In this document: positions 16,095 through 24,429 of the stretch, piece after piece
How the letters are laid out: every line of letters starts with the position of its first letter
Position numbering within the stretch: position 1 is the stretch's first letter
Source: Haloprofundus salinisoli
Lineage (GTDB): Archaea > Halobacteriota > Halobacteria > Halobacteriales > Haloferacaceae
Assembly (NCBI RefSeq): GCF_020097815.1
Contig: NZ_CP083663.1
Span: 1,302,001-1,366,000 of the forward strand
Direction: 5' to 3'
Length of the DNA: 64,000 nucleotides
Position numbers and translations under genes: made by a program
Notes under the pieces: model-generated
Told to the model about the DNA's origin: nothing
Database searches by the model: none
Seen by the model: the letters and a program-made list of their open reading frames with translations, nothing else

Positions 16095-17936
16095 TCAACC
16101 GTCGCCCCACACGTCCGACAGCGGGTGGTTCTTCCGCTCCTCCTCGCTCGAGCGAACGCCGCTCTTACCGCGTCGACGACGGCGGCCGAAGCCGCGGCTC
16201 TCGCGGCCGAAGTTCGCGTGCTCGCCGGAGTCCGACGACCCACCCAGCGTTCCCGTGTCGCCGCCGTCGAGGCCCGAGAGCGCCGCCCGCGGGTCGAACT
16301 CGGGAAGTGTTGGATTCCTCGTCCGGTCGACCTGCTCGGCGAACCAGTCGGGCGTATCGGCCCGCGCGCGCTCGAACAGGTCCAGAAGACTGGAGTCGGC
16401 GAGGTACGTCGCGCCGTGGTCGTCCGGCGCGCGGATGACGCGCCCGCACGCCTGAATCACGGTTCGGAGCGCCGCGCGGTGGTACCAACTCCACTGCCCC
16501 TCTTCGAGGCGGCGTGCGACCCGTGAGTCGCTCGTGTTGAGGTACGGCGCTTTACACAGCACTTGCCATCGACAGAGCTCGCCCTTCAGGTCGAGCGCTT
16601 CCTCCATCTTCACCGAAAGAAAGAGTTCGGGGTCGGAGCTCGCCTTCCAGGCGTCTAACTCGGCGTCGCGGTTCTCTTTACTGTGGGTTCGAACGCGCTC
16701 GCCGACGCCGAAGTCGACGAGCAATTCGGCGAGTCGCTCCTGGATGCTGTAGGAGTGCGCGTGAATCAACCCCTTCTCGTCGGGGTGTTTCGCCATCAGG
16801 CGGACGACGAGACGGGCGATTTTCGGGATGGTCTCGTCGCGGTGTTCGAACGTCATCCGTCCCTGCGTCACGTCGTACAGCGGGCGGTTCTCGACGGGGA
16901 AGGTGTGCGGCACGTCGACCAGCGCGACGTCCTTCGGGTTGAGACCGACCTGCCGGCAGAAGGCGTCCTTGTTGAGAATCGTCGCCGACAGAAGCGCAAA
17001 CTTGTTGCCGCGGTCCCACACCGTGTGGTGGAGATACTTCTCGGGGTTGAGCGGCTTGATGACGATCTGGGTGCCCTCGCCGCCGGGTTGGTCGACGACC
17101 CACGTCGTCGCGCTCGTCGGGTCGCGGTAGTCCTTGACGAACCAGTCGAGTTCCGAGCGCAGTTCCTGAAGCCTGTCGCGGCGGGCGGCCTCGTCGGGCG
17201 TGAGTTCCGGTTTCGCCAGGAGTTCGTCCTTGGCGCGTTCGCAGACGCCCGAGAGCGTCTCCGCGAGGCGGGACGCGCGTTCGACCGGGTCGTCCGCGTC
17301 CGCGACGTCGGGGATGCCCACGTCGTCCCAGACGGGGACGGTTTGCGGGCTCAGTTCGATGGTCGCGTACATCTCGGCCCACTCGGCGAGGCCGTGGGCC
17401 TCGTCGACGACGACGACGTCGCGCTTTCGAAACACGTCGCTTCCTGCGGTCTGCATGAAGTACGCGAGCGTCATCGCCGCGATGGATTTCGAGGAGGCGA
17501 TGGCGCGGTCCGAGAAGTAGGGACAGCGATGACGCACCGTGCAGTCGAACCCCTTCTGTCGGACGCACGGCGCGCGGTTGACGGGCGTGTCGTGCTCGCC
17601 CGGGAGGATACAGCTGTAGTTGCGCTTGCCGCGGATGATGCTTAAATCGTCGAGGAGCGACTCGCTCTCCACGTCGTCGAGTTGCGAGACTTGCGGCGTC
17701 GTGTAGTACGCGTCGGTGGCGTGTTTCGGTTCGGACTCCTCGACCGTTCGGGCGCACCCGGCGATGGCCCGCGCGAGCAGCGACTTGCCGCTGCCCGTCG
17801 GCGCGCGCACCAGCACCACGTCGTTGCCGGTGGCGAACGCGTCACGAATGTCCCGGAGCGCCTGTTCCTGGTTGCCGCGGAAACTCGGCGCGGGGAAGGC
17901 CTCGAAGATGCGCTCGGGGTTCACGCGCAGAGCCAC
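16095..17936 (-). CDS. XPD/DinG-type Fe-S DNA helicase
   Basis: 613 aa. Walker A APTGSGKS at 45-52, four cysteines C109, C124, C132 and C138 spaced like the XPD/FancJ 4Fe-4S domain, and Walker B DEAH at 178-181. C-terminal motifs include GLIHAHSYSIQERLAELL and QACGRVIRAPDDHGATYLAD (motif VI). A 5'-3' superfamily 2 helicase acting in repair is the expected role. The C-terminal 70 residues are glycine- and arginine-rich and probably disordered. The start is GTG at 17936, 12 codons before the conserved AFPAPSFRGNQ. Confidence 0.92.
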   Translation of the reverse strand: MALRVNPERIFEAFPAPSFRGNQEQALRDIRDAFATGNDVVLVRAPTGSGKSLLARAIAGCARTVEESEPKHATDAYYTTPQVSQLDDVESESLLDDLSIIRGKRNYSCILPGEHDTPVNRAPCVRQKGFDCTVRHRCPYFSDRAIASSKSIAAMTLAYFMQTAGSDVFRKRDVVVVDEAHGLAEWAEMYATIELSPQTVPVWDDVGIPDVADADDPVERASRLAETLSGVCERAKDELLAKPELTPDEAARRDRLQELRSELDWFVKDYRDPTSATTWVVDQPGGEGTQIVIKPLNPEKYLHHTVWDRGNKFALLSATILNKDAFCRQVGLNPKDVALVDVPHTFPVENRPLYDVTQGRMTFEHRDETIPKIARLVVRLMAKHPDEKGLIHAHSYSIQERLAELLVDFGVGERVRTHSKENRDAELDAWKASSDPELFLSVKMEEALDLKGELCRWQVLCKAPYLNTSDSRVARRLEEGQWSWYHRAALRTVIQACGRVIRAPDDHGATYLADSSLLDLFERARADTPDWFAEQVDRTRNPTLPEFDPRAALSGLDGGDTGTLGGSSDSGEHANFGRESRGFGRRRRRGKSGVRSSEEERKNHPLSDVWGDG

Positions 17937-17999
17937 CGCGGGCAGCGGCCTAAAGCCACCGACTCGGCGGCGGCGCGGATCTCCGAACTCGCCGCCACA

Positions 18000-18203
18000 C
18001 TACAGCGCCTTCACGTCCGCCGCCGTGACATCCCGGTCATCGGGCAGCTGCTCGATACAGTCGAAACAGAGCAAGCAGTCGGTGCCGTCGGCGAGTTCGA
18101 GCGCCATCCCCCCGGAGGGCCCGTAGTTGAAGCTCCAGAAGTCGCCGATACCGCCGCTGATTCGGATTTTGAGATTACAGCCATCACAGCGTGCCTTCGC
18201 CAT
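18000..18203 (-). CDS. Small zinc-finger haloarchaeal protein (DUF7561-like)
   Basis: 67 aa. Two CxxC pairs, CDGC near the N-terminus and CLLCFDC in the second half, suggest one zinc site. The glycine-rich middle ISGGIGDFWSFNYGPSGGM and the ending LPDDRDVTAADVKAL match a small haloarchaeal family I remember as DUF7561. The function is unknown. It lies 63 bp upstream of the helicase start in the same direction and could share a transcript. Confidence 0.75.
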   Translation of the reverse strand: MAKARCDGCNLKIRISGGIGDFWSFNYGPSGGMALELADGTDCLLCFDCIEQLPDDRDVTAADVKAL

Positions 18204-18380
18204 GTCCGAAAACTAGCGAGGGCGACACAAGACCCCTTCGGGGCGGCGAGCGACGCTACCGGCGGTTAGCGTCGTCCGTCGAACGGGTACGGTGCCCGTA
18301 CTCGGTCGTCGGGGCGACAGCCGCGGCGACACCTCTCCGGCACACGACAGTTTATGCGCCGCCGAACCGACCGACGACGT

Positions 18381-19247
18381 ATGAGGGTGAACTGCGAGGG
18401 GTGCGCCGGCTGCTGCATCGACTGGCGACCGGTCGCCCCCGAGACGCTCGACCACGAGCGCCGGGGGCGGCGCGACCCGCTCGACGACACCTACAACCTC
18501 GTGCCGCTGACGCGCGACGAGGTGAAGACGTTCCTCGACGAGGGGCTCGCCGACGCGATGACGCCGCGGCTGTTCCGCGCCGACGGGAGGACCAACTCGG
18601 TCACCGTCGACGGCTACGACCTCGCCGCCATCGACGGCGGTCCCGTCTTCTACGTCGGTCTCCGGAAACCGCCGAAACCGGTCGGTCCGTTCGGTCTCGA
18701 CCCGACGTGGCTCGACACGTGCATCTTTCTCGACCCCGAGACGCTTCGCTGTCGCATCCACGGCTCGGAGCTGTACCCCGCGACCTGCGGCGACTACCCC
18801 GGACAGAACCTCACGCTGGACCGCGAGACCGAGTGCGAGCGCGTCGAGCGGAGCTACGGAGGCGAGCGGCTTCTCGACGACGACCCGCCGGAGAAGCTTC
18901 GGGGGTTCGCGCTCGGTCCGCAAGCGTTGGGTGCGAAGCTGTTCGTCTACCCCGACCCCGAGGAACTGACGGGCGTCGTCGACCGGCTCGCGGACGGAGA
19001 GACGGCGGCGGCGGACCGCGCGCTGTTCGTCGGTGCCGCCGTCGGGTCGCGTCCCGGGACGACGGCCGTCGACGGGGAGAAAGCCGAGCGGGGGCGAAAG
19101 CGAGCGCTGGAGGCGAACTCGTGGGCCGGCGCGGTCATCGAGGCGTGGACGAGGCGAGCGGGCCGACCCGGCGACGACGCGGAGGTGCGTGCAGACCGGT
19201 CGGAGCTCGAAGAGCGGCGCGGCGCGCCGCCGACCGAGGAGTGGTGA
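18381..19247 (+). CDS. YkgJ-family cysteine-cluster protein
   Basis: 288 aa. The N-terminal CEGCAGCC (C5, C8, C11, C12) together with CIFLDPETLRCRIH and YPATCGDYPG provides the cysteine set of the YkgJ family, thought to bind Zn or an Fe-S cluster. The ATG at 18381 is chosen because the cluster begins at residue 5; nine residues earlier another ATG is possible. The C-terminal 90 residues are charged and variable. The function is unknown. Confidence 0.85.
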   Translation: MRVNCEGCAGCCIDWRPVAPETLDHERRGRRDPLDDTYNLVPLTRDEVKTFLDEGLADAMTPRLFRADGRTNSVTVDGYDLAAIDGGPVFYVGLRKPPKPVGPFGLDPTWLDTCIFLDPETLRCRIHGSELYPATCGDYPGQNLTLDRETECERVERSYGGERLLDDDPPEKLRGFALGPQALGAKLFVYPDPEELTGVVDRLADGETAAADRALFVGAAVGSRPGTTAVDGEKAERGRKRALEANSWAGAVIEAWTRRAGRPGDDAEVRADRSELEERRGAPPTEEW

Positions 19248-19307
19248 CGAGTCGACACCGAGTGACGGCGAGAGCTGTTAACCGACTCACGCCCGTCGTG
19301 ATAGCCG

Positions 19308-19433
19308 ATGAAGGTCCTCGTGACGGGTGCGACGGGGTTCGTCGGTGGGCGACTCGTGCCGGCGCTCGGGACCGGTGAGGAGACCGAAACGACGGCGGTC
19401 GCGGACGCGACGAGTGCGCCGAACACCAACTGA
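19308..19433 (+). pseudogene. Truncated SDR/NAD-binding gene remnant
   Basis: The ORF starts MKVLVTGATGFVGGRLVPAL, the classic first beta strand and glycine-rich loop of an extended SDR, and then runs into 21 unrelated Ala/Thr/Glu-rich residues to a TGA. At 41 codons it cannot form a Rossmann domain. I read it as the 5' end of an epimerase or NDUFA9-like gene whose body was deleted. It sits between the YkgJ gene and a membrane-protein gene, 22 bp before the latter. Confidence 0.7.
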
Positions 19434-19455
19434 GCGAAGACCGGACGGAGATAGG

Positions 19456-20199
19456 ATGCAGCACCAGCAGTACGACGAGAGGACAGGACCCGAACCGGAG
19501 TACGGCGACACCTGGGTGTACGAGAGCATCGTCGGTGCGCTCCCCGGCATCGACCTGACCGACTGGCAGGCGGTGTTGCTCCAGATAGCGATTTTCGAGG
19601 TCCCGGTGCTGTTTTTGGCGTGGGCGTACGACCTCTGGCACGCCGCGCTCGCGGGGACGGCGGCGGTGTTCGTCGCCGCCGTGGGAACGGTAGCGATGGT
19701 CCGTATCGGCGAGAGGACCCGCTCGGTGGGACTACCGAACTCGTATCAGCGACTGCTGTTCGGGTCGAGCATCGAAGTCGTGCTCGCGGTGCTGGCGTTT
19801 ATCGCGCTGGTCACGCACCTGTTCGTGTTCGACCCCGAACGGGCGGCGAACCCGCTGGTCGAGACGCTGTTCGGCGAACGGCCGGACGCGATTCCGGTCT
19901 ACCTCATGCTTCTGGTCCTCTGGGACCTCTGTTATCGCATCGGTACCTCGTGGTGGGCGTCGGTCGTCGCGCTGTGGCGTTCCTTCCGCTTTACCTTCGA
20001 CGGAGAGACGGCCGCCGAACTGCGACGCATCAACCTGATGAACGTCGCGTTCGGACTCGCACAGTTGGTGCTCGTGCCGTTCATCCTGGACCGACCGGTG
20101 TTGCTGTTCGCCGTCGGCAGTCACGTCGTCGCCGTGACCGTCGTCTCCGTGCTGGCAGCGCTGACGCTCACCGTCGAGACGGGCGACGAAAACAAGTAG
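19456..20199 (+). CDS. Multi-pass membrane protein (DUF7530-like)
   Basis: 247 aa. After about 45 hydrophilic residues (with tyrosines and acids) there are about five or six hydrophobic segments, such as IAIFEVPVLFLAWAYDLWHA, IEVVLAVLAFIALVTHLFVF and VYLMLLVLWDLCYRIG, and a final pair ending in DENK. The family name DUF7530 is from memory and uncertain. No transport or enzyme motif is visible. It converges with a 58-residue gene. Confidence 0.75.
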   Translation: MQHQQYDERTGPEPEYGDTWVYESIVGALPGIDLTDWQAVLLQIAIFEVPVLFLAWAYDLWHAALAGTAAVFVAAVGTVAMVRIGERTRSVGLPNSYQRLLFGSSIEVVLAVLAFIALVTHLFVFDPERAANPLVETLFGERPDAIPVYLMLLVLWDLCYRIGTSWWASVVALWRSFRFTFDGETAAELRRINLMNVAFGLAQLVLVPFILDRPVLLFAVGSHVVAVTVVSVLAALTLTVETGDENK

Positions 20200-20203
20200 C
20201 CGA

Positions 20204-20380
20204 CTAGCGCTCCTTTTTCATCTTGCGGAACTGGTCGAGCAGGTCCTCGGCGGAGTCACCGGAGTCGTACTCGAGACGTCCGCGGAACTCCGTGCGCGCC
20301 TCGTCGAAGTCCGCGTCGACCTGACTCGTTTTCTGCGCACGACGCTCGTGTTCTTCTTCGTCATAGGCACCCATTGACAT
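20204..20380 (-). CDS. Small acidic/basic haloarchaeal protein (DUF5786-like)
   Basis: 58 aa from the ATG at 20380 (MSMGAYDEEEHERRAQKT), ending LLDQFRKMKKER. The central DADFDEARTEFRGRLEYDSG and the C-terminal GDSAEDLLDQF segment match a very common haloarchaeal small family I recall as DUF5786. A TATTTATAGG box at about 20406-20415 lies 26-35 bp upstream, consistent with a leaderless transcript. The function is unknown. Confidence 0.85.
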   Translation of the reverse strand: MSMGAYDEEEHERRAQKTSQVDADFDEARTEFRGRLEYDSGDSAEDLLDQFRKMKKER

Positions 20381-20496
20381 GCTATGTCAACACTTAACAA
20401 TTCACCTATAAATACATAACGGTCGCTCAGATTTCCAACAGGGAAGGACCGACCACGCACGGAACACGTAAGGTGTCCCACCGGTAACTCCGCGTC

Positions 20497-21501
20497 GTGG
20501 CACGACCTCTGCGGTTCCGGTACGCGCCCGGTCGATGGACCGAACAGCGCGTCCGGCACGATGTGTACTCTCATCTCGATTCGAATCTCGGTGCGGCCAT
20601 GAGGCGTCCCTGGTTCAAACCGCCCTCCGGCTACGAAGCGCGACGCTTCGAGATGGACAACGGCGATACGGCACTGTTCTGCTGGAACGGCGACGGCGCG
20701 TACTGGCTCGGCAACACGGAGACGCCGAGTACGCTCTGGCGTACCGACAAGCACGGCTTCACGGAGGTTCCCTACCCGGTCTGTCGGTGGGCCGAGCGCG
20801 AACTGCTCGCGCAACTCTACGAGGAGACGCCGTGGCTCGAACCGTTCCCGCACCTCTCGTGGTTCTTTCTCCCGGTGTTTCTCTCGAAGGACGGTCGGGA
20901 GACGACGCGGCGGTTCTTCGACGAATACGCCGCCGGCTTTCCCGACGCGACGCGCGACGAGGCGCTCTCCTTCTACGAGTCGTTTCTGAAGACGGGGGTC
21001 TTAGACGAGTATCGCGAGCTGATGGCCGGTAAACTCGGCACCTCGAAGCAGCTCGACTTCGTGCGCATGAGCGCCTCGATGGGCGAGTTCAACGCGGCCG
21101 CACTGCTCACCGAGGCGGGGTACGACATCACCCCCGAAATCGAGGTGACGACCGGTCACTCGCTGGATTACCGCGCCGAACGCGACGGCGAGGGGACGCT
21201 CGTCGAGGTGACCCGTCCGCTGCCGACGGACCGCCGCAGCGCCGGCACGCCCGTCGCCGCCGTCCGCGACACCGCCGAGACGAAGACGTCGGGACAGTTG
21301 GAGCGACACGGCGGCGGTGTCACGCTGTTCGTCGACTGCTCGTCGTTCCCGGACGACGACTGGCGGGCAGTCCGCGGCGAGAAACCCGACGTGAGACACC
21401 GTCCCGCGGTCGTCTTTCGGACGCGACCGTCGGGACGCGTCGAAGCCTACCGGAAGGGAAGCGTTCCGCTGGACCTCGACGACGCCGTCGAATGGGTGTG
21501 A
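20497..21501 (+). CDS. DUF5784-like haloarchaeal protein
   Basis: 334 aa starting at GTG 20497 (ARPLRFRYAPGRWTEQRV). Tryptophan-rich N-terminal half (RRPWFKPPSGYEARRFEMDN, FCWNGDGAYWLGNTETPSTL) and a C-terminal half with LVEVTRPLPTDRRSAGTPVA that resembles a restriction-endonuclease-like or DUF5784 domain. I recognise the family only as a conserved haloarchaeal protein. Neighbours give no hint of function. The GTG start is supported by the early conserved-looking RFRYAPGRW. Confidence 0.8.
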   Translation: MARPLRFRYAPGRWTEQRVRHDVYSHLDSNLGAAMRRPWFKPPSGYEARRFEMDNGDTALFCWNGDGAYWLGNTETPSTLWRTDKHGFTEVPYPVCRWAERELLAQLYEETPWLEPFPHLSWFFLPVFLSKDGRETTRRFFDEYAAGFPDATRDEALSFYESFLKTGVLDEYRELMAGKLGTSKQLDFVRMSASMGEFNAAALLTEAGYDITPEIEVTTGHSLDYRAERDGEGTLVEVTRPLPTDRRSAGTPVAAVRDTAETKTSGQLERHGGGVTLFVDCSSFPDDDWRAVRGEKPDVRHRPAVVFRTRPSGRVEAYRKGSVPLDLDDAVEWV

Positions 21502-21580
21502 GTCGAGTCGAAAAGAGGGTACGTTGGCGGGTCGGTGTACTGGCGGCCCGACGCGCCCGGCGGGTGGACGGGGTACGGCG

Positions 21581-21865
21581 TCAGAAGGAGACCTGACCGG
21601 AGTACCCCTCACCGATAGTCGGTGCGTCCCTGTCGCTGTAGAATCGCCGGCCGACGGCCTCGTGGCCGACGCCGGTGAGCAGTGCCTCGTACACCTCCTC
21701 CGCGTCGGCGTACGTCTGCGCACCGAGACGTTCGAGCACGGTTCCGACCGTCTCCGTGCCGTTCTGTAGGTGAATCGTCTCTGTACCGTAGGCGCTGACG
21801 AGTTCGTCGGTGGTCGCGGGATACTCGTGGTTGGCAACGAGGTCGCCGGTTCTGTTCAAGCGCAT
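21581..21865 (-). CDS. DUF5789-like small protein
   Basis: 94 aa. MRLNRTGDLVANHEYPATTD, the central VGTVLERLGAQTYADAEEVY and the terminal YSDRDAPTIGEG fit the haloarchaeal DUF5789 (DUF2795-related) family as I recall. The fold is probably a small helical domain. A TTATAAAC box around 21888-21895 is 23-30 bp upstream of the ATG. It is divergent from the PHP phosphoesterase gene. Confidence 0.8.
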   Translation of the reverse strand: MRLNRTGDLVANHEYPATTDELVSAYGTETIHLQNGTETVGTVLERLGAQTYADAEEVYEALLTGVGHEAVGRRFYSDRDAPTIGEGYSGQVSF

Positions 21866-21938
21866 CGATTACGACGACGCCGCAGAAGTTTATAACGATT
21901 TTCCATGTACATCATTAGTCGGGACGGGACACCAATAA

Positions 21939-21958
21939 GTCCTTAATGGTCCTTAATG
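21939..21958. repeat. Tandem 10-bp direct repeat upstream of the PHP gene
   Basis: GTCCTTAATG occurs twice head to tail (21939-21948, 21949-21958). One helical turn between copies would place both on the same DNA face. It lies between divergent genes, about 67 bp before the PHP start. A regulator site is possible. Confidence 0.45.
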
Positions 21959-22024
21959 TCGGAGCGATGCAGCTACGCGAGCGGATGGCGCGGCGCTTTT
22001 GACAGCGCGAGCCTAGCGACAGCC

Positions 22025-22858
22025 ATGGATATCGCCGCCGACCTCCACGTCCACACCACCGCCTCCGACGGGCAACTGACGCTCGAGGAGGTGCCGGCGG
22101 CCGCGCGGGCAGGCGGCGTCGACTGGGTCGCCGTCACCGACCACGACACCGTACACCCGGAACTCGACGCGCCGGTGAGCGTCCGCGACGGCGTCACGGT
22201 GATTCGCGGCCTCGAACTCCGCGTCGACGTCTCCGAGCGAACTCTGGCGGGCGGCTGGACGGAGTCCGACATCGCCGGAATGCAGGTCGACCTCCTGGGG
22301 TACGGCGTCCGGCGGACCGCCGCGTTGACCGACGAACTCGAACGGCTCCAGCGAAACCGCGTCGAACGCGGCGCGGGGATGGTCGAACGCGTCGAGTCGT
22401 ATCTGAACGTGGACCTCGACGTCGAACCTCGGCCGGGGATCGGCCGCCCGCACGTCGCCCGCGCCATCGACGAGAGCGAGGCCGACTACGACTTCCAAGG
22501 GGCATTCGACCACCTCATCGGCGACGGCGGTCCCTGTTTCGTCGCCCGCGAGATTCCGACGTTCGAGAAGGGAGTGGAGTTGCTCTCGGAGGCGTGCACG
22601 GTCGTCTCGCTGGCGCACCCGTTCCGTTACGACGACCCCGAGGCGGCGTTGTCGCTGACGCGGCATCTCGACGCCGTCGAACGCCACTACCCGTACGAAT
22701 TCGAGGTCGAAGAGGCGCTCGTCGACGAGGTCGTCGAGCGCGAGAATCTGCTCGCGACCGGCGGGAGCGACGCGCACGGGACGGAGCTCGGCGTCTGTGG
22801 CGTCCCCCCGCGAGCGTTCGCGGCGGTTCGCAGCCGACTCCCGGAAGCGGTGGCTTAA
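22025..22858 (+). CDS. PHP-domain metal-dependent phosphoesterase
   Basis: 277 aa. The PHP motifs are present: DLHVHTTASDG (H8, H10), VTDHDT near residue 42, an SLAHPFRY motif near residue 198 and GSDAHG near residue 250. These build the metal cluster. Similar archaeal proteins hydrolyse 3',5'-diphosphonucleotides or act as RNA-end nucleases; the substrate here is unknown. The ATG at 22025 gives the first conserved His at position 8, as is standard. Confidence 0.9.
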   Translation: MDIAADLHVHTTASDGQLTLEEVPAAARAGGVDWVAVTDHDTVHPELDAPVSVRDGVTVIRGLELRVDVSERTLAGGWTESDIAGMQVDLLGYGVRRTAALTDELERLQRNRVERGAGMVERVESYLNVDLDVEPRPGIGRPHVARAIDESEADYDFQGAFDHLIGDGGPCFVAREIPTFEKGVELLSEACTVVSLAHPFRYDDPEAALSLTRHLDAVERHYPYEFEVEEALVDEVVERENLLATGGSDAHGTELGVCGVPPRAFAAVRSRLPEAVA

Positions 22859-22884
22859 ACGCACTGGGGCACGAAAGGAGAGAT

Positions 22885-23049
22885 ATGCAGTGCCACTACT
22901 GCGACCGAGATGCCGCTTTCGCCGCCGGAAAAGACGGCATTCGAGTCGGTCTCTGCGAGCAGCATTTCCGTGAACGCATGGAGGAACTCGCCGAATCCGA
23001 CGAGCTGCAATCGCTGCGGGAGCGGCTCGATGTCGACCGAGCCGAGTGA
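22885..23049 (+). CDS. Small zinc-finger protein (DUF6757-like)
   Basis: 54 aa. CHYCDRDAAFAA and CEQHFRERMEELAESD give a C-C-C-H zinc-knuckle pattern followed by a helical charged tail. I recall this haloarchaeal family as DUF6757; the function is unknown. A GGAG sequence lies just before the ATG. It follows the PHP gene by 26 bp and may share its transcript. The last seven codons are echoed 55 bp downstream. Confidence 0.8.
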   Translation: MQCHYCDRDAAFAAGKDGIRVGLCEQHFRERMEELAESDELQSLRERLDVDRAE

Positions 23050-23083
23050 GTATTTTGCGGCGAGCGACGGTCGGCATCGAGAG

Positions 23084-23104
23084 GACGTGGACCGAGCCGA
23101 GTGA
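23084..23104 (+). repeat. 21-bp echo of the zinc-finger gene 3' end
   Basis: The last six codons and stop of the gene at 22885-23049 (DVDRAE then TGA, 23029-23049) recur here with 19 of 21 bases identical. Both differences are silent (GAT/GAC and GTC/GTG) and the stop is kept. The spacer starts GTATTTTGCGGCGAGC, resembling the TTTTTGCGACGA in the polC 3' spacer. Confidence 0.65.
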
Positions 23105-23196
23105 GCCTCGGACGAACTCGCTCCGGGCAGTTTTGCGGAGCAGAGCACGGCCGACGAACGTCTTCGATTCGACCAGCCGTCAGCGACGGCGACGGG

Positions 23197-23727
23197 TCAG
23201 CGTTCGAGTTCCGACGCCAAGAGCCCGAACACGCGCAGGTCGACCCGTCGCCCGCCGACGAACTCCTGTTCGCGGAGAACGCCCTCCTCGCGGAAGCCGA
23301 GTTTCTCGAGCACCCGCACGGACGCGGCGTTGGGTTCGCGCACGCGGGCGGTGAGTTTGTCGAGGCGGCGTTCGTCGAACGCGTAGCGCGCGAGCGTCCG
23401 CGCGGCGTCAGTCGCGTAGCCTCGGTCCTGCGCCTCCGGCGTAATCCAGTAGCCGAGTTCGGCGTTGCCGTTCGTCTCGTCGAGGTCGTAGAAGAAGCAG
23501 AGGCCGACCGCCCGGTCGTCGACACAGACCAGAAGCGTCTCACCGTCGTCGCTGCCGACGACCGACTCGAAGTAGTCGGTCGCCGCCGAGAGGTTCATCG
23601 GGCGCGCGTCGCCGAGAACGCGACGGAACGTCGGGTCGTTGCGGTGGCGAGCGATGAACTCGCGGTCCTCGCGCTCGACGGTCCGGAGTTCGACGCGGTC
23701 GCCGACGAGGAAGAGGGGGCCGGGCAT
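23197..23727 (-). CDS. GNAT-family N-acetyltransferase (RimJ/RimL type)
   Basis: 176 aa from the ATG at 23727; a GTG five codons earlier is possible. LFLVGDRVELRTVEREDREF is the usual N-terminus, with GNAELGYWITPEAQDRGYAT carrying the acetyl-CoA-binding loop and NAASVRVLEKLGFREEG the C-terminal signature. It most likely acetylates a protein N-terminus or small amine. It stands alone and the substrate is unknown. Confidence 0.9.
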   Translation of the reverse strand: MPGPLFLVGDRVELRTVEREDREFIARHRNDPTFRRVLGDARPMNLSAATDYFESVVGSDDGETLLVCVDDRAVGLCFFYDLDETNGNAELGYWITPEAQDRGYATDAARTLARYAFDERRLDKLTARVREPNAASVRVLEKLGFREEGVLREQEFVGGRRVDLRVFGLLASELER

Positions 23728-23796
23728 GGTCGGGACGTCCACGCGACGACGGAAAGTAACGTCGGCCGTCTGAGAGACGAGTGCGAAACAGCGACG

Positions 23797-24324
23797 TCAG
23801 AGGTACGGGAGGACGACGAAGTACAGTAGCGCCAGAAGCGTCTCGAACGAGAGCGTTCCGAGCGCCGACAGCGCGATGAACTCGCGGGGACGCATCTCGG
23901 AGAGGCCAGCCGGGACGGTGAGCATCCCGCGCGTGAACGGCAGCGTGTTGCTCACCGGGACGACGATGGGGCCCCAGCGATCGAACCAGCCGTCGAACTT
24001 GTCGAGACGCTCCTCGCTGATTCGGAACCAGCGCTTCCGGAGCAGATACTCGCGGCCGCCGCGCTTGGCCACCATGAACAGCACGAACTGGCCGATCGTC
24101 GCGCCGAGGACGGCGATACCGATGATGAGGATGGCCATCTCGACGGTGGCGCCGAAGACGAATATCGCCCCGGGAACGACGAGTTCGCTCGGCATGAAGT
24201 ACATCAGCATCGCGCCTTCGAGGACGAAGATACCGAGGAGTAAGAGAAACGCGAACTCCGAGTCGAGCAGGTCGTGCAACATCGAGGGAACCTCGAAGTT
24301 GGCCTGGAGCAGCAGGCTCAGCAT
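23797..24324 (-). CDS. DedA-family membrane protein
   Basis: 175 aa with four or more hydrophobic segments. The family signature region is clear: MPSELVVPGAIFVFGA, GATIGQFVLFMVAKRGGREY, then FDRWGPIVVPVSNTLPFTRG and VPAGLSEMRPREF. DedA proteins act as lipid scramblases or transporters (undecaprenyl phosphate, aminophospholipids) or affect proton-motive force. Which applies in archaea is not known. The ATG at 24324 is preferred, as the longer ORF is the reverse shadow of hemB. Confidence 0.88.
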   Translation of the reverse strand: MLSLLLQANFEVPSMLHDLLDSEFAFLLLLGIFVLEGAMLMYFMPSELVVPGAIFVFGATVEMAILIIGIAVLGATIGQFVLFMVAKRGGREYLLRKRWFRISEERLDKFDGWFDRWGPIVVPVSNTLPFTRGMLTVPAGLSEMRPREFIALSALGTLSFETLLALLYFVVLPYL

Positions 24325-24429
24325 ACAGTGAACGTCCGTCGTAACAGCATTTATCGTTTTGGCCCCGATAGAGAGACACAGGCAAGGAGAGAACGACGCG
24401 ACTTTGCGTCCGCCGGCCGTACCCCGGGT

